26,308 bases of DNA from a virus (IMGVR_UViG_3300042894_001507:1-26308), one strand, 5' to 3'. Numbered from the stretch's first letter, positions 8,346 to 15,565 are shown. The notes: a model not told the origin generated them from the letters alone. Translations and numbers: made by a program.

Positions 8346-9449
8346 ATGAGTTATTTATTTACAAGTGAGAGTGTGTCAGAAGGACATCCGGACAAAGTTG
8401 CTGATGCAATCAGCGATGCAATTTTAGATTTGATTATGGCTAACGAGGATCCTACACAACGTTGTGCATGTGAAACATTAGTAACAACTAATCAAGTGGT
8501 TGTCGCCGGAGAGTACAAAGGCTCATTACATGAACTTCAAGTTGACAGTGCGATTCGCCGTGTTGTTAAAATTATTGGTTACGAACAAGAGGGCTTCGAT
8601 TGGCGAAAGCTAACAGTTACTAATCTATTGCATGGTCAGAGTGCTGACATTGCATTAGGTACTGATAACTTTGGCGCCGGCGATCAAGGCTTGATGTTTG
8701 GTTATGCATGTAATGAGACAGAGACACACATGCCAAGTGCTATCTATTGGTCGCACCGCATTGTAGAAAAACTATCTGAGTTACGTAAGCTAGGTGGACA
8801 ATATGGATGGTTAGGTCCTGATGCTAAAAGTCAGGTTACATTTGAGTATGACGACAATAACAAACCAAAGCGAATTGCTAAGGTCGTTTGCTCTACGCAA
8901 CATAGTGCAGACGTTGATATTATTGCAGTACGCAAAGCGGTAGAAGCAATTATACGTACAATCTTACCGAGGAATTATGTAGATGACACTACTGAGTTTT
9001 TTATTAATCCTACTGGGCGTTTCGTTATTGGTGGTCCTGATGGCGACACTGGCCTTACTGGAAGAAAAATTATTGTGGATACCTATGGTGGTTATAGTGC
9101 CCATGGTGGCGGCGCTTTCAGTGGTAAAGATCCTACCAAAGTAGATCGTAGTGCCGCATACATGATGCGCTACCTCGCTAAGAATATCGTAGCAAGTGGT
9201 AAAGCAGATTGGGCTACTGTGCAAATCAGTTATGCAATCGGTCTATCACAACCTATGAGTTTCTATGTTGAAACTGCCGATGCCGCACAAGGTCGTGACT
9301 TAACTAAATGGATTCAAGACAACATTGATTTGACACCTAAAGGTATCATTGATCGTTTCAAACTTTTCAGACCTATCTATAGCAACACTACTAACTATGG
9401 TCACTTCGGTAAACCCGATCTACCATGGGAATCAATTAATTTATTCTAA
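8346..9449 (+). CDS. metK: S-adenosylmethionine synthetase
   Basis: Makes S-adenosylmethionine from methionine and ATP. At 367 residues it is nearly the length of E. coli MetK (384) and aligns end to end. Visible signatures are SEGHPDKVADAISDAILD (catalytic His14), GAGDQGLMFGYACNET, DAKSQVTF (catalytic Lys), INPTGRFVIGGPDGDTGLTG, and the Gly-rich phosphate loop GGGAFSGKDPTKVDRSAAY. The C-terminus is slightly shortened. No key residue appears lost, so it is probably active. Preceded by AAGGA and overlapping the next gene by TAATG. It may supply methylation reactions (a methyltransferase-like gene lies at 16117) or offset host SAM limitation. It is an auxiliary metabolic gene not commonly part of phage cores. 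Confidence 0.97.
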   Translation: MSYLFTSESVSEGHPDKVADAISDAILDLIMANEDPTQRCACETLVTTNQVVVAGEYKGSLHELQVDSAIRRVVKIIGYEQEGFDWRKLTVTNLLHGQSADIALGTDNFGAGDQGLMFGYACNETETHMPSAIYWSHRIVEKLSELRKLGGQYGWLGPDAKSQVTFEYDDNNKPKRIAKVVCSTQHSADVDIIAVRKAVEAIIRTILPRNYVDDTTEFFINPTGRFVIGGPDGDTGLTGRKIIVDTYGGYSAHGGGAFSGKDPTKVDRSAAYMMRYLAKNIVASGKADWATVQISYAIGLSQPMSFYVETADAAQGRDLTKWIQDNIDLTPKGIIDRFKLFRPIYSNTTNYGHFGKPDLPWESINLF

Positions 9450-10006
9450 TGAACTCTAGTCCAGAACGAGGCACATTTCATATTAATAACGCTCTCAAAA
9501 ATGTAGAAGAAGGAACCAAAACTGCTGAAGATGCAGAAGGGTTAATCGACTTCTACAAATCTTGGGAGGAAAGACGCCGCGAGTTAGAACAAACTGACGA
9601 ATGGCGTAATAACAATATGGAGTATGACCTCCGTTCTTGTAAGTGGATTTGCGACAAAGCGAAAGCTAGTGAAGCATACGCACAAAACTTGTATGCCGCA
9701 ATCTGCAATAATGATTTCACGAAGAATGACGTATGGCCTATACTACAAGGTCAAACATGGAGTGCTAGTTGGCGCAGTGCTGGTGGCATCGTAGCTAACA
9801 TGGTTGAAGAAGGTGATTATATTGATTGGTATTGTTCTGGTATCACTGGTGAAGTTAGTGATGAAGAATACCAAGATATGACTGAGAAACAACAAGAGAG
9901 ATACACGTATCTAAAAACTCATTTTGTACCTGAAAGTCAAGTCACTGATGAGATTCGGGAAGACCTACTCAAGTTAGGTTGGTTGGTCGTTCCTGTCACC
10001 GAATAA
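9449..10006 (+). CDS. Conserved-looking phage protein of unknown function
   Basis: 185 residues, soluble, acidic and rich in Trp, Glu and Tyr. Distinctive segments are LRSCKWICDKAKASEAYAQNLYAAICNN, a middle block QTWSASWRSAGGIVANM, and GDYIDWYCSGI. It ends in a Val-rich strand. I do not recognise an enzymatic motif. It is translationally coupled to metK (TAATG) and its stop codon lies inside an AATAAATA late-promoter box for iscU. The Trp/Cys pattern and gene position suggest a conserved phage protein, but no function can be proposed. Confidence 0.6.
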   Translation: MNSSPERGTFHINNALKNVEEGTKTAEDAEGLIDFYKSWEERRRELEQTDEWRNNNMEYDLRSCKWICDKAKASEAYAQNLYAAICNNDFTKNDVWPILQGQTWSASWRSAGGIVANMVEEGDYIDWYCSGITGEVSDEEYQDMTEKQQERYTYLKTHFVPESQVTDEIREDLLKLGWLVVPVTE

Positions 10007-10009
10007 ATA
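10002..10009 (+). promoter_or_regulatory. T4-type late promoter box (AATAAATA) before iscU
   Basis: AATAAATA, the NATAAATA form of the T4/cyanophage late box, includes the TAA stop of the preceding gene. The iscU ATG follows 19 bases later with AAAGGAG in between, leaving room for a short leader. Confidence 0.5.
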
Positions 10010-10027
10010 CTCTAAAGGAGAGTACAT

Positions 10028-10414
10028 ATGGCGTATTCAGAAAAAGTAGTAGATCACTATGAGAACCCTCGAAATGTAGGATCTTTTGAAAAAGGTGATG
10101 AAGATATAGGTACAGGTATGGTCGGTGCACCTGCATGCGGTGACGTTATGAAACTGCAAATTAAAGTCGATCCAACAACAGGAATTATATCAGATGCCAA
10201 ATTTAAGACATATGGGTGTGGGTCAGCGATTGCTTCAAGCAGTCTTGTCACAGAATGGGTTAAAGGCAAAACTCTCGACCAGGCAGCAACAATTAGAAAC
10301 TCACAGATCGCAGAAGAACTCAGCCTCCCCCCAGTCAAAATCCACTGCTCTATCCTCGCAGAAGATGCGATAAAAGCCGCAGTAGACGATTATAGGAAGA
10401 AACACAATGGCTAA
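10028..10414 (+). CDS. iscU: Fe-S cluster assembly scaffold IscU
   Basis: 128 residues, the same length as E. coli IscU. Cluster ligands are all present: C37 and D39 in GAPACGDVMKL, C64 in YGCGSAIASSS, and H106-C107 in KIHCSILAEDAI. The chaperone recognition motif LPPVK (100-104), bound by HscA in bacterial IscU, is intact. The protein would hold a nascent [2Fe-2S] cluster made by a host IscS-type cysteine desulfurase; no desulfurase is in the window, so host IscS/HscA is presumably used. Strong ribosome site AAAGGAG. The end overlaps the next gene by 8 bases. Finding a fully equipped scaffold in a phage is unusual. Clients in this window may include redox and lipid enzymes, although the di-iron proteins here (NrdB, desaturases) do not contain Fe-S clusters. 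Confidence 0.95.
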   Translation: MAYSEKVVDHYENPRNVGSFEKGDEDIGTGMVGAPACGDVMKLQIKVDPTTGIISDAKFKTYGCGSAIASSSLVTEWVKGKTLDQAATIRNSQIAEELSLPPVKIHCSILAEDAIKAAVDDYRKKHNG

Positions 10415-10709
10415 TGAGCTTGCAAAGTACCTTAATTCTAAACGTAGATACAAAGATGAAGTCGCCGTACAGAAACAAGTTAAGATTGCTAAAGCACATG
10501 GTTTAGGACTTCACGATAAAGCTATCAAAGAGCCACATCGTTTAATAAAACACCATGCTATGGATTGCGGTAATCCTGATTGTTATCTATGTGGTAATCC
10601 ACGCAAGACACATAAAGACAAACTGACAGCACAAGAGAAACGTTTATTTCAGGATACTGAAAAAATAACAGATAAACACAGTAACGGACTGAAACCCACA
10701 GAAGATTAA
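10407..10709 (+). CDS. Small Cys/His-motif phage protein, possible zinc ribbon
   Basis: 100 residues, basic. The centre reads HHAMDCGNPDCYLCGNPRKTHK: Cys at spacing C-x4-C-x2-C with flanking His, resembling a short zinc knuckle. The N-terminus has a Lys/Arg-rich helix (RRYKDEVAVQKQVKIAKAHG) and the C-terminus a Lys/Asp/Thr-rich tail. It overlaps iscU by 8 bases and may be co-translated with it. Similar small proteins occur in many phage genomes to my recollection, but I cannot name the family. A metal- or nucleic-acid-binding role is possible; a link to Fe-S or metal handling is suggested only by its neighbour. Confidence 0.55.
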   Translation: MANELAKYLNSKRRYKDEVAVQKQVKIAKAHGLGLHDKAIKEPHRLIKHHAMDCGNPDCYLCGNPRKTHKDKLTAQEKRLFQDTEKITDKHSNGLKPTED

Positions 10710-10722
10710 TTCACCTTTTTCT

Positions 10723-10754
10723 TTGTATAAATATCACTGAGTATGTTATACTCA
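10723..10754 (+). promoter_or_regulatory. Composite promoter and dyad operator upstream of ahpC
   Basis: Late box TATAAATA (10726-10733) overlaps a -35-like TTGTAT (10723-10728). After an 18-base spacer there is a -10 TATACT (10747-10752). A perfect dyad TGAGTAT-GTT-ATACTCA (10738-10754) covers the -10. The motif TATCACTGAGTAT (10732-10744) matches TATCAGTGAGTAT at 7386-7398 with one change. The layout repeats the promoter at 7352, so the two transcription units may share a regulator. Confidence 0.6.
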
Positions 10755-10782
10755 CAGAGACTATTACACACAAGGAGAAATT

Positions 10783-11322
10783 ATGAAAACAGTCGGAGAT
10801 AAATTAGAAAAATTTGCAGTCACAGGCGTCAAGCCCGGACAACCAGAAGATGCTTTCTACACTATTACAGACCAAAGCTTTGCAGGCAAGTGGAAAGTAA
10901 TCGTGTACTATCCAAAAGATTTTACATTCGTTTGCCCAACAGAAATCGTAGCATACGATAAGTTGACACAGGACTTTGCAGACCGTGACGCAGTATTGCT
11001 CACAGGTTCAACAGACAATGAGTTCTGTAAAGTAGCATGGCAGACAGCACATGCTGATTTGAAGAAAATCACACATCACCAATTTGCTGACACACAGCGT
11101 GGTGAGTTTAGCTTGATTGAACAACTTGGTGTATTTTACGCTCCAGCAGGTGCGGCATTACGTGCAACATTCATTGTTGACCCAAACAATGAAATCCAGC
11201 ACGTTACAGTCAACAACTTGAACGTTGGTCGTAGCCCAGATGAAACATTGCGTATTCTTGACGCATTGCAAACTGGTGAACTATGCCCATGCTCACGCCC
11301 AATCGGTGGTGAGACACTCTAA
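10783..11322 (+). CDS. ahpC: AhpC-type peroxiredoxin
   Basis: Reduces hydrogen peroxide and organic hydroperoxides. 179 residues with the peroxiredoxin core FTFVCPTE (peroxidatic C51, T48), the active-site Arg R127 and the partner-interaction C-terminus ELCPC (C168, C170). The CPC ending resembles AhpC proteins of the type that pairs with AhpD rather than AhpF. It is the first gene after a composite promoter, with AAGGAG upstream of the ATG. An AhpD homologue is encoded about 4.2 kb downstream on the same strand, so the phage may carry both halves of a peroxide-detoxification pair. The glutaredoxin at 3383 is another possible electron source. The stop overlaps the next start by one base (TAATG). 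Confidence 0.95.
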   Translation: MKTVGDKLEKFAVTGVKPGQPEDAFYTITDQSFAGKWKVIVYYPKDFTFVCPTEIVAYDKLTQDFADRDAVLLTGSTDNEFCKVAWQTAHADLKKITHHQFADTQRGEFSLIEQLGVFYAPAGAALRATFIVDPNNEIQHVTVNNLNVGRSPDETLRILDALQTGELCPCSRPIGGETL

Positions 11323-11957
11323 TGTCTCATTTGGTGGCAAATTTACCACCGGTGCATTGTTATATTCGCCGTGAGTTTCTTTATGATTTTCAAAAGGGCC
11401 ACGGTGAGTATGAACCTTGTATATGGGTCAGTGTAAAAAGTCTACGCAGTCAGGCATTTAGAATAGAAGCATACTTACCTAGGTACGGTGCTTTGTATGA
11501 TAAGTTGCCGCTACATGCATATGTAAGCAGAAACAAAGATTTAGATCCAGCTAAGTTTTTAGATTTGGATACACTACAAATTTGGGACTGCTTTAGCTAT
11601 GATTTTACAATCATTCAAAAAGCATTCTTGCGTAATCTGAGTTGTAAATTTTATGCCAAAGATAAAAACTTCTATCAAGGCAACTATCTTTTCACAGTAG
11701 ATCATAGTGCTCCCGACCTAAACATCATTGATACAAGCTATGCAGAATGGCCCGAGGATCATAAGAGTTTCAACTTCATTGAATTAGAAAACGGGCAATA
11801 TGCGGCACAGCCTAATAATCGTTGTATATTCTTAGACGCAGCCAGCAATCCAACGGAACTGTTATTCCCGGACTTTAAAGTAGCTACTAAAAAATATGTA
11901 GTAGAGACTAATCCCAAATGGGCATTAGGTGACACAAGTACAGTAATGTACGAATAG
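11322..11957 (+). CDS. Hypothetical phage protein
   Basis: 211 residues, soluble, rich in aromatic residues and Asp. Segments include HCYIRREFLYDFQKGHGEYEPCIWVSVKSL near the N-terminus, then SFNFIELENGQYAAQPNNRCIFLD and NPKWALGDTSTVMYE at the C-terminus. The N-terminal CYIRREFLYDF...EPCIWVSVKSL block with beta-rich flanks is distinctive but I cannot assign it. No catalytic motif or membrane segment. It is coupled to ahpC by TAATG and followed after 8 bases by the aldolase-like gene, so it belongs to the same transcription unit. It may be a conserved phage protein of unknown role. Confidence 0.55.
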   Translation: MSHLVANLPPVHCYIRREFLYDFQKGHGEYEPCIWVSVKSLRSQAFRIEAYLPRYGALYDKLPLHAYVSRNKDLDPAKFLDLDTLQIWDCFSYDFTIIQKAFLRNLSCKFYAKDKNFYQGNYLFTVDHSAPDLNIIDTSYAEWPEDHKSFNFIELENGQYAAQPNNRCIFLDAASNPTELLFPDFKVATKKYVVETNPKWALGDTSTVMYE

Positions 11958-11965
11958 GAAATTAA

Positions 11966-12586
11966 ATGTTAGAAACAATCTGTGATACAATGGTAGAAGC
12001 TTACCGTCGCAACTGGATTACTAGTCGTGATGGTAATGTAAGCATACGTCACCATGACCGAGATCATTTTTATATTACTCCGAGTGGTGTGCGTAAACAA
12101 ACCATGCAACCTGACCAGTTCAAGAAGATTAAAATTCATGGATTGTTATGGACGGATGAATTCTACACTGATATTAGTGCTAATCTCAAACCTAGCGGAG
12201 AGATTCCATTGCACTTTGGTCTACAGAGAGCGATGGGACAGCATAGTAATGATGTCCGTGTAGTAATGCACTTTCATCCTACATATTGTGTTGCGGCAAT
12301 GCACGCCGGTATTGATCTATCAACAATCGTTAACGATTTTCCTGAATTAAGTCGCTACACAAAAGTTGCACCAAATGTGCCGGATGTTCCTCCCATCAGT
12401 CAAGAATTAGCAGATGAATGTCATCGTAACTTAGAATTAGATGATTACGGTAATATTGCTTATGACATTGTAGGAATTAAAGGTCACGGGGTCGTTTCAG
12501 TTGATACTAGCCCATGGAGAGCATTTGAACATATTGAACGATTGGAGCACATTTGCCAAATCGTATTAGCATCAAGGAAATATTAA
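11966..12586 (+). CDS. Class II aldolase/adducin-family protein
   Basis: 206 residues with the zinc-site layout of the class II aldolase family (fuculose-1-phosphate aldolase, methylthioribulose-1-phosphate dehydratase MtnB). SRDGNVSIR (20-28) and ITPSGVRK (37-44) are the phosphate-binding loops, E79 in KPSGEIPLH matches the catalytic Glu, MHFHPTYC (101-108) gives two His ligands (H102, H104), and GHGVVS (173-178) gives the third. The family cleaves or dehydrates sugar phosphates. It lies just before the heptose operon; alternatively it could act in the methionine-salvage pathway next to the phage MetK. Both roles are inference. No truncation seen. Confidence 0.85.
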   Translation: MLETICDTMVEAYRRNWITSRDGNVSIRHHDRDHFYITPSGVRKQTMQPDQFKKIKIHGLLWTDEFYTDISANLKPSGEIPLHFGLQRAMGQHSNDVRVVMHFHPTYCVAAMHAGIDLSTIVNDFPELSRYTKVAPNVPDVPPISQELADECHRNLELDDYGNIAYDIVGIKGHGVVSVDTSPWRAFEHIERLEHICQIVLASRKY

Positions 12587-12587
12587 A

Positions 12588-13001
12588 ATGTTAGACTGTT
12601 TAATTATTGGAGACAGCATTGCAGTAGGCACACATATGGCTAGACCAGAATGTATTGCCTACGCTAAGGGTGGGTGGAACAGTTGGCAATGGAACAAAGA
12701 CTATTTGGCTAAGGCATCAGCACAGCCCGCTAAAACTGTGATTATTAGCTTAGGTGCAAACGATCACAAGGGTGTAAAGACTGAACAAGAACTACGCAAG
12801 ATGCGTGAAGCAATCAAGGGCGAGAGGGTGTTTTGGATCGATCCTGGCCAGGATCGAAAGCCTGTTCCGCATGACGCTATGACCCGAATCGCAAAAGAAT
12901 ACGGAGATATAATTCTGCCGCGCCCAAAAAATCATATGAGTGCTGATGGTATTCATCCTACAGGTCGAGGCTACAAAATGTTAGGAGAACAGACAAAATG
13001 A
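12588..13001 (+). CDS. SGNH hydrolase
   Basis: 137 residues, a compact member of the SGNH fold. All four blocks are visible: IIGDSIAV (nucleophile S10), the Gly block around KGGWNSW (G28/G29), LGAND (N58) and ADGIHPT (D120, H123). It should be an active esterase- or acyltransferase-type hydrolase with unknown substrate. The preceding gene supplies an AAGGA ribosome site inside its end. It stands between the aldolase-like gene and the heptose genes, so deacylation or acylation of a surface sugar is possible. It is the clearest of the three SGNH-like genes in the window. Confidence 0.85.
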   Translation: MLDCLIIGDSIAVGTHMARPECIAYAKGGWNSWQWNKDYLAKASAQPAKTVIISLGANDHKGVKTEQELRKMREAIKGERVFWIDPGQDRKPVPHDAMTRIAKEYGDIILPRPKNHMSADGIHPTGRGYKMLGEQTK

Positions 13002-13017
13002 ACTTTTACGATTATAA

Positions 13018-13410
13018 ATGAAGCGTATATTTGTTAATGGTACTTTTGATGTACTTCATTTAGGTCATTTAGCTATGTTAAATTTTGCTAAATCATTGGG
13101 CAACCACCTAGTTGTAGCGATTGATTCAGATGAACGAGTTCGTAAACTCAAAGGATCATCAAGACCCATCAACAATGTTGTTGAACGTAAAGTTATGTTA
13201 GAGAATCTTAAAGCGGTAGATCAAGTAGAAATTTTTGACACCGATGAAGATTTGATTAATATAATAAAGACCTGTGATATCATGGTCAAGGGCGGCGACT
13301 ATAAGACATTACCAATTATTGGTAAAGAATATGTTACCGTTGTTTTATTTGAAAGAATAGATGAGTACTCTAGCACGAAAAAGATTCAACATATTATTGA
13401 TCGGGGATAA
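13018..13410 (+). CDS. hldC: Heptose-1-phosphate adenylyltransferase-like nucleotidyltransferase
   Basis: 130 residues matching the adenylyltransferase half of HldE (RfaE domain 2) or stand-alone HldC. GTFDVLHLGHL contains the HxGH nucleotide-binding motif (H14, H17), RKLKGSSRPI is the family's substrate segment, and VKGGDY and DEYSSTK complete the active site. It should transfer AMP from ATP to heptose 1-phosphate to make ADP-heptose, a precursor of LPS inner core. CDP-glycerol or CDP-choline transferases share the fold, but RPI, KGGDY and EYSSTK favour the heptose enzyme. The last 50 bases overlap the kinase gene in another frame, so gene order is the reverse of the HldE fusion (kinase first). 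Confidence 0.82.
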   Translation: MKRIFVNGTFDVLHLGHLAMLNFAKSLGNHLVVAIDSDERVRKLKGSSRPINNVVERKVMLENLKAVDQVEIFDTDEDLINIIKTCDIMVKGGDYKTLPIIGKEYVTVVLFERIDEYSSTKKIQHIIDRG

Positions 13411-14128
13411 TTGTAAGGACACGTATATCTACGGTGTCGTAACACGACTTAGTCCTGAAGCCCCTGTACCAGTGTTTCAACCTAATACTGAGATTGTTCT
13501 AGAGGGCATGGCAGGTAATGTTGCTAGAAATCTAGAGGCATTACATTGTGAGGTTAAGTTTCATTACAGTGATATTAGCGAAAAGAAAAGATTAATTGAC
13601 GAACGCAGTAAGCAACATCTAATCCGTATAGATAATGATGCTAAATGCACACCCATTCTTGGGTCGTTCGTAGACGTTAACGAACTCAATACATATGATG
13701 CAGTTGTGATTAGCGACTATAATAAGGGCACTGTCCCTACATCATTGATTGAATGGGTTAGAAAAGAATACAAAGGTCCTGTGTTCATTGACACAAAGAA
13801 AACTGACTTGGCTAAGTTCAATGGTTGCTATGTAAAAATCAATCAACTAGAAAAGAATATGGCAAAGACATTACCCGATGATGAGTGGCTAATTGTCACA
13901 AAGGGGGAGAAAGGTGCAGAGTATTTAGGACACACCTTAGCTCCTGATCTTACTGACGATGTGATTGACGTTTGCGGTGCCGGGGACACATTCTTGTCTG
14001 CATTAGTTTACCGTTACTTAGACACTAAAGATATTCGCAAGGCAATTATGTTTGCTAATAAGGCGGCAGGAATTACAGTACAACACGTAGGAGTATATGC
14101 TCCTAAACTAGAGGAGTTAATACCATGA
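13361..14128 (+). CDS. hldA: PfkB-family heptose 7-phosphate kinase-like protein
   Basis: 255 residues. The N-terminus, FNILLIGDNCKDTYIYGVVTRLSPEAPVPV, then GMAGNVARNLEAL, matches the RfaE1/HldE kinase domain closely. SDYNKG (119-124) and VCGAGDTF (catalytic Asp D209) complete the ribokinase-type active site. The family normally has a ~310-residue domain, so it is shortened by about 50-60 residues, largely in the middle. Role: phosphorylates D-glycero-D-manno-heptose 7-phosphate at C1. The ATG at 13361 is chosen because the next candidate would cut the first beta strand; this makes a 50-base overlap with the adenylyltransferase. Stop overlaps the next start (ATGA). Confidence 0.82.
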   Translation: MSTLARKRFNILLIGDNCKDTYIYGVVTRLSPEAPVPVFQPNTEIVLEGMAGNVARNLEALHCEVKFHYSDISEKKRLIDERSKQHLIRIDNDAKCTPILGSFVDVNELNTYDAVVISDYNKGTVPTSLIEWVRKEYKGPVFIDTKKTDLAKFNGCYVKINQLEKNMAKTLPDDEWLIVTKGEKGAEYLGHTLAPDLTDDVIDVCGAGDTFLSALVYRYLDTKDIRKAIMFANKAAGITVQHVGVYAPKLEELIP

Positions 14129-14484
14129 GTAGATTAGAAGGTTATGTAGAAAAAGGTTGGGGACATGAGCTTATCTTTGCAACAAACGAATTGTATTGTG
14201 GCAAGGTTCTCAAGTTCAACAAAGATGCTAAATTCAGTATGCACTTTCATAGTGAAAAAGATGAGACTTGGTTTGTATTAAACGGTAAGTTCAAGGTCAG
14301 GTATATTGACACAAAAGACGCAACAGAGCATGAAGTTATATTGAATCCTAACGATGTGTGGAGAAACAAACCATTGTTTCCACATCAAGTGATTTGTTTA
14401 GAAGAGGGTGCTATAATTGAAGTCTCTACGCCTGATAGCGTGGAAGACAATTATAGAGTGTATAAAGGAGATAGTCAGAAATGA
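14125..14484 (+). CDS. Cupin-domain protein, sugar-metabolism type
   Basis: 119-residue single cupin. KGWGHELIFATNELYCGKVL near the start resembles the phosphomannose-isomerase-like cupins that begin with PWG. MHFHSEKDETWFVLNGKF supplies the metal-binding HxH...E of motif 1, and PHQVICLEEGAIIEVSTP gives motif 2. In the heptose operon it could act as a sugar isomerase or epimerase; it cannot be assigned to GmhA, which has an unrelated SIS fold. Coupled to both neighbours by four-base ATGA overlaps. Confidence 0.75.
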   Translation: MSRLEGYVEKGWGHELIFATNELYCGKVLKFNKDAKFSMHFHSEKDETWFVLNGKFKVRYIDTKDATEHEVILNPNDVWRNKPLFPHQVICLEEGAIIEVSTPDSVEDNYRVYKGDSQK

Positions 14485-14777
14485 AAGTGTATATGGTTGA
14501 TATAGATAACACTATTTGTATAAGCAATGGTAGTGATTATGCAAATAGCAAACCTATGATAGAACGTATTGAAAAGATAAATGAATTGTACAGTCAAGGT
14601 CACAAGATCATTTATTGGACAGCCCGTGGCGGTAATAGCGGCATTGACTGGACAGATAAAACACATAGTCAATTAGCAGCCTGGGGCTGTAGATATGATG
14701 AAATTCGTATGGGAAAGCCTCCCTATGATGTATGGGTAGATGACAAGGCTATTAACTCTGAGGATTTCTTCAAGTGA
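14481..14777 (+). CDS. Small HAD-superfamily phosphatase
   Basis: 98 residues. Motif I is DIDNT (D7, D9), motif II YWTARG (T48), motif III K79 in GKPPYD and motif IV DD (87-88) in WVDDKA, so it is a compact HAD phosphatase with the full set of catalytic residues and no evident cap domain. By position it could take the place of GmhB, which removes the 7-phosphate from heptose 1,7-bisphosphate. That role is inferred from the neighbours; its sequence alone does not separate it from capsule-type phosphatases. Coupled by overlaps on both sides, including GTGA to the epimerase gene. Confidence 0.8.
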   Translation: MKVYMVDIDNTICISNGSDYANSKPMIERIEKINELYSQGHKIIYWTARGGNSGIDWTDKTHSQLAAWGCRYDEIRMGKPPYDVWVDDKAINSEDFFK

Positions 14778-15565
14778 AAATTTTATTAACAGGACATAAA
14801 GGCTTTATTGGCTCTAACATGCTTAACGCATTGAAAGATCACGAAGTCACTACATTCGAATGGGGTGATTCGTTGCCTAGTGTCGAAGGACATCAATGGG
14901 TCATTCATATGGGTGCTAATAGTTCTACTACTGAACGTGATATTGAAAAGATTATGCACCAGAACGTTGACTTCAGTGTGTGGTTACTAAATCAGTGTAT
15001 TAAGCATGGTGTAGACTTTCAATATTCAAGCAGTGCTAGCGTATATGGTATGCGTAAAGAAAATTTTGCAGAGACTGAACCTGTTGACCCTCGTAACCCT
15101 TATGCCTGGACAAAGTACTTGTTTGAACGTCACGTTAACAATATTGACCCTAAGAAGCTTAATAACATTCGCATTCAAGGTTTCAGATACTTTAATGTCT
15201 ATGGTCCCGGTGAAGATCACAAAGAAGGTCAAGCAAGTCCTCACCACACATTCACTAGACAAGCAAAAGCAACTGGTATTATAAGACTGTTTGAAAACAG
15301 CGAGAATTATAAACGAGATTTTGTACCTGTAGAACTAGTAACAGATTACCACCAAAGATTCTTTGACGTAAAAGAATCTGGTGTGTGGAATATAGGTACA
15401 GGAAAACCTGTAAGTTTTGAGCAAGTAGCACGAAACATTGCAGAACAATACGGAGCTAAGATAGATTATATCCCAATGCCCGCAAAACTCAAAGATAGTT
15501 ACCAAACTTATACATGTGCAGACATGTCAAAAACACTAACAAGCTTACAAAATAAAGGAGAATAA
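14774..15565 (+). CDS. hldD: ADP-L-glycero-D-manno-heptose 6-epimerase-like SDR enzyme
   Basis: 263 residues, extended short-chain dehydrogenase/reductase. The NAD(P) motif GHKGFIGS (7-14) follows the first strand. GANSSTTE, SSSASVYG, the catalytic Y110-x3-K114 and FRYFNVYGPGEDHKEG, then NYKRDFVPVE and NIGTGKPVSF and LKDSYQTYTCAD align closely with E. coli HldD (310 aa), except that about 45 residues are missing, mostly near the N-terminal third. HldD converts ADP-D-glycero- to ADP-L-glycero-D-manno-heptose for LPS core. The start is GTG at 14774, overlapping the previous stop (GTGA). Followed by AAAGGAG and ahpD. Confidence 0.85.
   Translation: MKILLTGHKGFIGSNMLNALKDHEVTTFEWGDSLPSVEGHQWVIHMGANSSTTERDIEKIMHQNVDFSVWLLNQCIKHGVDFQYSSSASVYGMRKENFAETEPVDPRNPYAWTKYLFERHVNNIDPKKLNNIRIQGFRYFNVYGPGEDHKEGQASPHHTFTRQAKATGIIRLFENSENYKRDFVPVELVTDYHQRFFDVKESGVWNIGTGKPVSFEQVARNIAEQYGAKIDYIPMPAKLKDSYQTYTCADMSKTLTSLQNKGE

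Noticed and set aside
13013-13020. TATAAATG as a late promoter before the adenylyltransferase
   Set aside because: The last base breaks the box and the ATG of the gene is inside it, so transcription would start within the gene.
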